Source: CALVJJ01 sp045538425
GTDB taxonomy: Bacteria; Bacillota; Clostridia; Christensenellales; UBA1242
Direction: 5' to 3'
NCBI GenBank assembly: GCA_045538425.1
Contig: JAZSRJ010000041.1
Location: 1-11,095 of the forward strand
DNA length: 11,095 nt
Under the pieces are notes generated by a model. The model saw only the letters and a list, made by a program, of their open reading frames with translations. It ran no database searches and was not told the DNA's origin. This document shows positions 5,721 through 11,095 of the stretch, one piece after another; the first letter of the stretch is position 1; each line of letters starts with the position of its first letter. The position numbers and the translations under genes were made by a program.

Positions 5721-5811
5721 TATTTTAGATAGGTGCTATTTCATCCTAATCAAGGAAAAACACATCCGCACTTTGTCTAAACAAAAAATAATCATCATCA
5801 AAGAGGAAAAC

Positions 5812-8800
5812 ATGGGAAACAAAACATCTATCATGCAAAAAATCAGCTACGTACTAGGAGCGGTAGTCCTTTTTCTTTTGGGACTAGCGTCTTTTTATAT
5901 TGATCCTAGCACACTTGCAAGCAAACACGTACTTGCAGATGCTAATACTTCAAGCAACCTAACAGAGGGGACATCATCTACTAGTGACACAGAAGAGACC
6001 GAAGATCCAGGACTTATCACTGTCGATGAGTCAGGATACATACCTGCAGTGCCAGATGGTGCGACCAGTTGGGGGGATTTGTATTATACCAAGACGCTAG
6101 ACGATGGTACGCTGTCTCTGACCGGTGTCAAAAGAGCCTACTGGCAACTTACCACATTCTATGTTCCGGCTACTGTAGGCGGGGTGACTGTTTCTACTTT
6201 GGATTCTACTTTTTACAATAACATGACAAGCGATGCTAATTATGTAGAGACAGGTATCTATAGTGGTATCATTGATAAGATCTATATCGAGGAAGGCAAC
6301 AACATTACTACACTTATTAGTACTTTCTACAATCAAGATAAGTTGTCTTTACTCCAACTCAATACGCTTACCAAAGTAACACGCCTTGAAAAGGCTTTCA
6401 ATGATGTAGCCAATCTTAAGTCTCTTGACTTAACCCATATGCCAATTACCAACTTAAGTTATGTTTTTTATGGTTGTACAGCACTTACGGAGTTTAATGT
6501 AGACCTTTCTAAAGCGACTAATATAACTTATACTTTTTATAATTGCGATGCTTTGACTTTTATTGATTTATCTGACGTCGTTTTGACATCGGATTTATCT
6601 TATACTTTTTATGGTTGTAATAATTTAAGCAATATTATTTTGCCTGCCAATGTCACCAATATAAAATATGCTTTCTATTATACAGCAATTAAAACCATTG
6701 CATTGCCAAATACTTTGACATCTATTGGGGAAAGTGCATTTGAGTATTCTGATATTGAGTCTATTACACTTCCTGCATCTATTGGCAGTATTGGTAGTTA
6801 TGCGTTTAGATATTGTGATTCTTTATCTTCTATTGTTATCCCAGAAGGGGTGACAAGTATTGGAAATCAAGTCTTTTATGATTGTCCTAAATTATTAACA
6901 TTAGAAATTCCGGATACTGTGACTTCCCTTGGTGATAATGCGTTTGAAAATATGCCTAATCTTTTCTCGATCAAACTTTCAGACAATATTAAGACAATTC
7001 CAAAATACTGTTTTTCTAGTTGTAACAATTTAGTGAACATAACTTTACCTTCTTCATTATTGACCATAAATCAATATGCATTTCAAAATTGTTATAGATT
7101 GCCAAAATTAACAATACCTGCCACAGTAACAACTATCAATACGACTCAAACATTTTCAAATTGTTATAGTTTGGCAGAAGTTGTCAACTTATCTTCTAAA
7201 AGTTTTTCAGTAGGTAGTTATGGTACATCTACTGCCAACAACCCAATTTTAGAGATTGTTAAAAGCGAAGAAGAGTCCAAAATTGTCACTGATGAAGATG
7301 GGTATATGACCAAAGTCTACAATGGCAATACTTATTATATCGGCAATATCAACCGAGTAGAAGAAGTGGTTGTACCAGATGGTGTCACACATATCCAACA
7401 ATACAATTTTCGTGACAACAACTATATCACTTCGGTTGAGACTCCTACATCTGTTACATCTTTTCATGCCTCTTCTTTTTATGGAATGACTAATATTGAA
7501 AAGATTGTTATCAATGGAGATATGCCAACAATTACATATGCCATGTTCTATAATTCTCATGTGAAAGAATTGTTAATCAAAGGTAATGTCAACAATTTAT
7601 TATTTAGTTACAATAATGGATCTACGAAATCCTTAACACAATGTGAATCTTTAATCATTGAAGGGGATATTACCACTATCAATACATTTGCTTTTTATGG
7701 ACTAGCAAAATGTAAAACTATATCCATTAGTGGTTACCAAGGGACGTCCATTCCTAGTTATGCATTTTATGGTTGTTATGAATTAACAACTCTAAATTTA
7801 CCTAACACCATTACAACGATTGGTGCTTATGCATTTAATAATTGTCGCAATTTACAACATGCAGACTTTTTAAGTAATGTTACTTCTTTAGGGAATTATG
7901 CTTTCCAAAATTGCTATGCATTACAAGAAGTGACCATTCCTGGAACAATTACAACTATTGGCAATTATACTTTTGATAATTGTCAAAGTCTTAAAAAAGT
8001 TGTTGTAGAAGAAGGTGTAACATCTATAGGTCAATATGCATTTGCTGATTGTTATGCTTTAGAAGATCTCTCACTACCTGAAGGTTTAACCACAATTAAC
8101 AGTTATGCATTTTTCAATACTCGAAGTTTAACGCGTGTTGTTATTCCTTCTACTGTGACATCATGTGCAGTTAATAGTGTGTTTAGATATTCTGCAGTTG
8201 TTGAGTGGGTCAATTTAGCGAATATCGGTATTACGAGCGAGTCAGATTATTTAGCTGTTAATTATAATATTGTATATAATACCGATACGACATATTTGTT
8301 CCAAGACGAACAAGGCAACTGGTACAATACCTATCAAGCTAAGACCTATTTTGTTAGAGTTGGAGAAGGTGTGACTGACGTCGTTGTTGCCGATGGTACG
8401 TATGCGATTACAAGATTCGCGTTCTATAATAAAACACTTAATTCTCTTACACTTCCAGATAGTGTAGAGTCTTACGGGTATTATGCATTCAGTCATATGA
8501 CGCTTGCAGAAGATTTAGTACTGACCAATTGTACAACATCCAACAATTATATGTTCTATTTTGCTAACATTCCAAGTGTCACTTTACCAAATGCGACAAC
8601 CATCAACACCTATAGTTTTGCGTATTCTACGATTGATACAGTGGTTGCACCTAATGTAACTCAAGTCAATACTTATGCTTTCTATGAATCATCCATTAAA
8701 GAAGTGACTTTTAGTGATGGTGTAACACTTTCACATTCCGTATTCTTCAATGCAGACCAATTGACAACCATACATAATACAATCGGTACCATCAATAATA

Positions 8801-11095
8801 CACAAACCAATAACTATGGTACTTTTAGTAATTGTACATCACTCACTTCTATTACACTTGCGGACGCCTGTACAACAGTACCATATTATACTTTTTACAA
8901 TTGTACAAGCCTTGCAACGATCAATCTAGGCAGTATAACAAAGATCCAAAACTATGCTTTTTATCAATGTAGTGCATTAACCTCAGTTGATTTGTCTAGT
9001 GTTACTTCTCTTGGAATTTGTGCTTTCCAAAAATGTACAGGCTTAACCAATATCAATATCCCAAACTTAACCACACTAGGATCCTATGCATTTGCAGACT
9101 GTCCTAATTTAGCAAGTGTCAACTTGGGTGAAAACGTAACGAACATTACAGATTATGTCTTTCAAGCCAATACATCACTCACCACTATTATCGCTCCAAA
9201 TGTGACGAGTATTGGTGTACAAGCTTTTTATAGTTGCAATTACTTGTATACAGCTGAGTTTAGTAAAGCAACTACTATTAATCAAGCAGCATTTTCATAC
9301 TGTTATCACTTATATAATGTAGATTTTGCTTCAGTTGCAACGATAGGTAGTGCAGTATTTAGAGATTGTTATTGGTTAAACAACATTTCTTCATCATCGA
9401 TAACAAGCGTTGAAAGTTATGCATTTGATAGTTGTTACAACTTAGAATCTATTGGATCTCTAGAAAATGTCACAACCATTGGTCAGGAAGCTTTTTATAA
9501 TGCAACACATCTAACGGGGGAGATAGATCTATCTTCTATTACATCTCTTGGCGAATATGCGTTTGCTTATACAGATATTACATCTCTTATCATCGGAGAT
9601 AATTTATCTACAATTAATAAAAATACTTTTTATTATACATCTTCTCTTACAGATGTTACATGGGGTAAAGGACTTACTTCTATTGGTCAATATGCATTTA
9701 GATATTCTGCAGTACAAAAAGTTGACCTTTCCATGGCGCCAACATTAAGTAGTACTTATATATTTGCGGATAATGACAATTTGAAAGAAGTTGTCTTAGC
9801 AGATACAATAAGCAGTATCCCAGATTATACCTTTAGCAATTGTCCTAATCTAACTACTATTGATCTATCTCATGTATCAACTATTAACCAATATGCATTC
9901 CAAAATACTGGGATGACAAAAGTAGATTTGTCCACGGTAACTACTATTAGCAATAATGCTTTCTACAATTCGCTTCAATTGGATGAAGTCATCTTGAGTG
10001 ATACGATTACTTCTTTAGGTACTTATGTGTTTGACGGATGTACTGAACTGACGACGATCAACTTAGGCGATGCTACACAACTCACAAGTATCTCAAGTTA
10101 TGCTTTTCAAAATTGTCAAATCCAAGATATTGTCATTCCGTATAGTGTGACAACCATTGGAAGTTATGCTTTTGCTAATAATAACGCAAAGACCTTAACT
10201 TTGGCAGAAAATAAAATTATTACTGCATTTAATACTTATGCTTTCCGCAACAATCCAGAGATGACGGCAACCATCCACTTTGGGGAATATACGGCTCTTA
10301 AGACCATTGGTGATTATGCTTTTGATAATACAGCGATTAGTGGAACATTTGTGCCAACAAGCACGCTTACTACTCTAGGTGCTTGTGTATTCCGTAACAC
10401 AAAACTGACTAAAGCAGATTTTAGTAATGCTTCTTTAACTCGTATAGGATCTCATTGCTTTGCAGGAAGTAGTCTCGAAGATATTGTGCTTGGTGATAAA
10501 ATTACTACAATTTCTGACTACGCATTTTCTAATACGGCAATAACAACACTGACTTTAGTTACTAATTCAAGTTTAAGTAGTTTCGGTTATTCTGGTTATT
10601 ATATTTTCTCAAGGAATAAAATGCTTGAGACTGTATATATTAAAACTGGTACAAGTACTGAATTCGATATCCCACCTGCAACATTCGCATATTGTCCAAA
10701 TCTAAAAGAGGTACGAATTGCAAAGGAAATTGTGACGATTGATTGTGCTAGTACCTCAGCTCAAGATGGTAAACCTTTTTACGAATCACCAAATGCAGTA
10801 ATTATTGTAGAAGGTAGTAAGGCAAGTGGAGAACGTACATCTTATATAAGCTTGAATCCAGGTAGTATAAAACCAAGAGAAAATCCACTTCTTTATGTCT
10901 ATGTACCAAATGAAGATTATGACAGCACATCAATAAGTGCATCATATTTTAACAAACGTCGTTATCCAGTGACTATCACATATGATACACAAGGTGGCAG
11001 TACGGCAACCAGTAGTGTGGTAGAAAAACCTTGGCTAGGTACACAAAATATCATACCAAGTACTACTACAAGAGAAAATTATATCTTTGTAGGGT
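5812..11095 (+). CDS. Giant secreted BspA-like leucine-rich-repeat surface protein (3' end outside window)
   Basis: One frame stays open for 1,761 codons to the window edge without a stop. The start is ATG 5812 with AGAGG 5 nt upstream; the ATG at 5833 has no ribosome site. Residues 1-42 form a signal peptide: K4 and K10, hydrophobic core 11-30, likely cut after V-L-A at 40-42. Residues 43-65 are a Ser/Thr/Glu-rich linker. From about 129 to 1,670 run leucine-rich repeats of about 23 residues with the LRR_5/BspA pattern (I-G-x-Y-A-F-x-N-C-x-x-L, then x-V-T-I-P). The first units resemble the related DUF285 pattern (Y-T-F-Y-N-C-x-x-L-x-x-I-D-L-S). Two non-repeat islands, at about 467-515 and 802-862, split the array into three blocks. 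At about 1,719 an InlB B-type (Flg_new) repeat begins (V-T-I-T-Y-D-T-Q-G-G-S). BspA-like proteins bind host proteins or other microbes; an adhesin role is inferred. The cell-wall anchor would lie beyond the window. Confidence 0.93.
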   Translation, partial: MGNKTSIMQKISYVLGAVVLFLLGLASFYIDPSTLASKHVLADANTSSNLTEGTSSTSDTEETEDPGLITVDESGYIPAVPDGATSWGDLYYTKTLDDGTLSLTGVKRAYWQLTTFYVPATVGGVTVSTLDSTFYNNMTSDANYVETGIYSGIIDKIYIEEGNNITTLISTFYNQDKLSLLQLNTLTKVTRLEKAFNDVANLKSLDLTHMPITNLSYVFYGCTALTEFNVDLSKATNITYTFYNCDALTFIDLSDVVLTSDLSYTFYGCNNLSNIILPANVTNIKYAFYYTAIKTIALPNTLTSIGESAFEYSDIESITLPASIGSIGSYAFRYCDSLSSIVIPEGVTSIGNQVFYDCPKLLTLEIPDTVTSLGDNAFENMPNLFSIKLSDNIKTIPKYCFSSCNNLVNITLPSSLLTINQYAFQNCYRLPKLTIPATVTTINTTQTFSNCYSLAEVVNLSSKSFSVGSYGTSTANNPILEIVKSEEESKIVTDEDGYMTKVYNGNTYYIGNINRVEEVVVPDGVTHIQQYNFRDNNYITSVETPTSVTSFHASSFYGMTNIEKIVINGDMPTITYAMFYNSHVKELLIKGNVNNLLFSYNNGSTKSLTQCESLIIEGDITTINTFAFYGLAKCKTISISGYQGTSIPSYAFYGCYELTTLNLPNTITTIGAYAFNNCRNLQHADFLSNVTSLGNYAFQNCYALQEVTIPGTITTIGNYTFDNCQSLKKVVVEEGVTSIGQYAFADCYALEDLSLPEGLTTINSYAFFNTRSLTRVVIPSTVTSCAVNSVFRYSAVVEWVNLANIGITSESDYLAVNYNIVYNTDTTYLFQDEQGNWYNTYQAKTYFVRVGEGVTDVVVADGTYAITRFAFYNKTLNSLTLPDSVESYGYYAFSHMTLAEDLVLTNCTTSNNYMFYFANIPSVTLPNATTINTYSFAYSTIDTVVAPNVTQVNTYAFYESSIKEVTFSDGVTLSHSVFFNADQLTTIHNTIGTINNTQTNNYGTFSNCTSLTSITLADACTTVPYYTFYNCTSLATINLGSITKIQNYAFYQCSALTSVDLSSVTSLGICAFQKCTGLTNINIPNLTTLGSYAFADCPNLASVNLGENVTNITDYVFQANTSLTTIIAPNVTSIGVQAFYSCNYLYTAEFSKATTINQAAFSYCYHLYNVDFASVATIGSAVFRDCYWLNNISSSSITSVESYAFDSCYNLESIGSLENVTTIGQEAFYNATHLTGEIDLSSITSLGEYAFAYTDITSLIIGDNLSTINKNTFYYTSSLTDVTWGKGLTSIGQYAFRYSAVQKVDLSMAPTLSSTYIFADNDNLKEVVLADTISSIPDYTFSNCPNLTTIDLSHVSTINQYAFQNTGMTKVDLSTVTTISNNAFYNSLQLDEVILSDTITSLGTYVFDGCTELTTINLGDATQLTSISSYAFQNCQIQDIVIPYSVTTIGSYAFANNNAKTLTLAENKIITAFNTYAFRNNPEMTATIHFGEYTALKTIGDYAFDNTAISGTFVPTSTLTTLGACVFRNTKLTKADFSNASLTRIGSHCFAGSSLEDIVLGDKITTISDYAFSNTAITTLTLVTNSSLSSFGYSGYYIFSRNKMLETVYIKTGTSTEFDIPPATFAYCPNLKEVRIAKEIVTIDCASTSAQDGKPFYESPNAVIIVEGSKASGERTSYISLNPGSIKPRENPLLYVYVPNEDYDSTSISASYFNKRRYPVTITYDTQGGSTATSSVVEKPWLGTQNIIPSTTTRENYIFVG
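6196..10800 (+). repeat. Tandem leucine-rich repeat array within the surface-protein gene
   Basis: These are coding repeats with a unit of about 69 bp (23 codons). The regular stretch 7825-8160 shows five successive 23-residue units, each with Y-[AT]-F near the start and most with a Cys three residues after the F. The DNA has diverged (different codons, few long identical runs), so the repeat is old and visible mainly at protein level. Breaks in periodicity fall at the two islands (about 7210-7360 and 8215-8400). Confidence 0.85.

Noticed and set aside
7249..7560. 103-codon minus-strand frame opposite the surface gene (others at 6097, 6876, 8251)
   Set aside because: Antisense shadows caused by the biased repeat codons; no promoter or ribosome site.
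9548..9748. Short plus-strand open frame inside the giant gene
   Set aside because: Out-of-frame shadow of the LRR repeats, without a ribosome site.
6196..10800. CRISPR array or DNA-level tandem repeat
   Set aside because: The periodicity is 69 bp in one long reading frame and is conserved at protein level only; it encodes leucine-rich repeats.

Overview
The window is AT-rich bacterial DNA of low-GC Gram-positive (Bacillota) type. It has strong GGAGG-like ribosome binding sites, TTGACA/TATAAT promoters, and terminators that are A-run/T-run hairpins. UGG encodes Trp and UGA is not used inside genes. The gene set (RNase J, a TrmR/TrhP pair, DeoD, KdgK, RNase HI and a giant BspA-like leucine-rich-repeat surface protein) fits a host-associated Firmicute. 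Erysipelotrichia or a relative is my guess from gene style; the sequence does not prove it.

Left part (1-2326): a rightward operon made of the 3' end of an RNase J gene, a family 3 O-methyltransferase of the YrrM/TrmR type and a U32 'peptidase' of the YrrO/TrhP type, closed by a hairpin terminator. The last two belong to the pathway that hydroxylates and then methylates the wobble uridine (ho5U to mo5U) of tRNAs. With RNase J, this block deals with RNA processing and decoding.

Middle part (2327-5500): single-gene units, each with its own promoter and terminator. They are a 168-residue protein of unknown function, purine nucleoside phosphorylase deoD (+), a PfkB-type 2-keto-3-deoxygluconate kinase kdgK on the minus strand that shares a two-way terminator with deoD, and rnhA (+), which diverges from kdgK. 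A short, coding-like but start-less open stretch lies between two hairpins at 2854-2988.

Right part (5501-11095): a compact GC-rich element (5508-5597) that folds into a perfect-stemmed four-way cloverleaf. An 18-bp perfect AT palindrome follows, holding a TATAAT on the minus strand. Next come a promoter and a structured leader of about 125 nt. The rest is one uninterrupted reading frame from 5812 to the right edge (more than 1,761 codons, no stop). It encodes a secreted BspA-like protein: signal peptide, Ser/Thr-rich linker, about 1,500 residues of 23-residue leucine-rich repeats in three blocks, and the start of an InlB-type B (Flg_new) repeat where the window ends. The cloverleaf, the palindrome and the giant adhesin are the least ordinary parts of the window.
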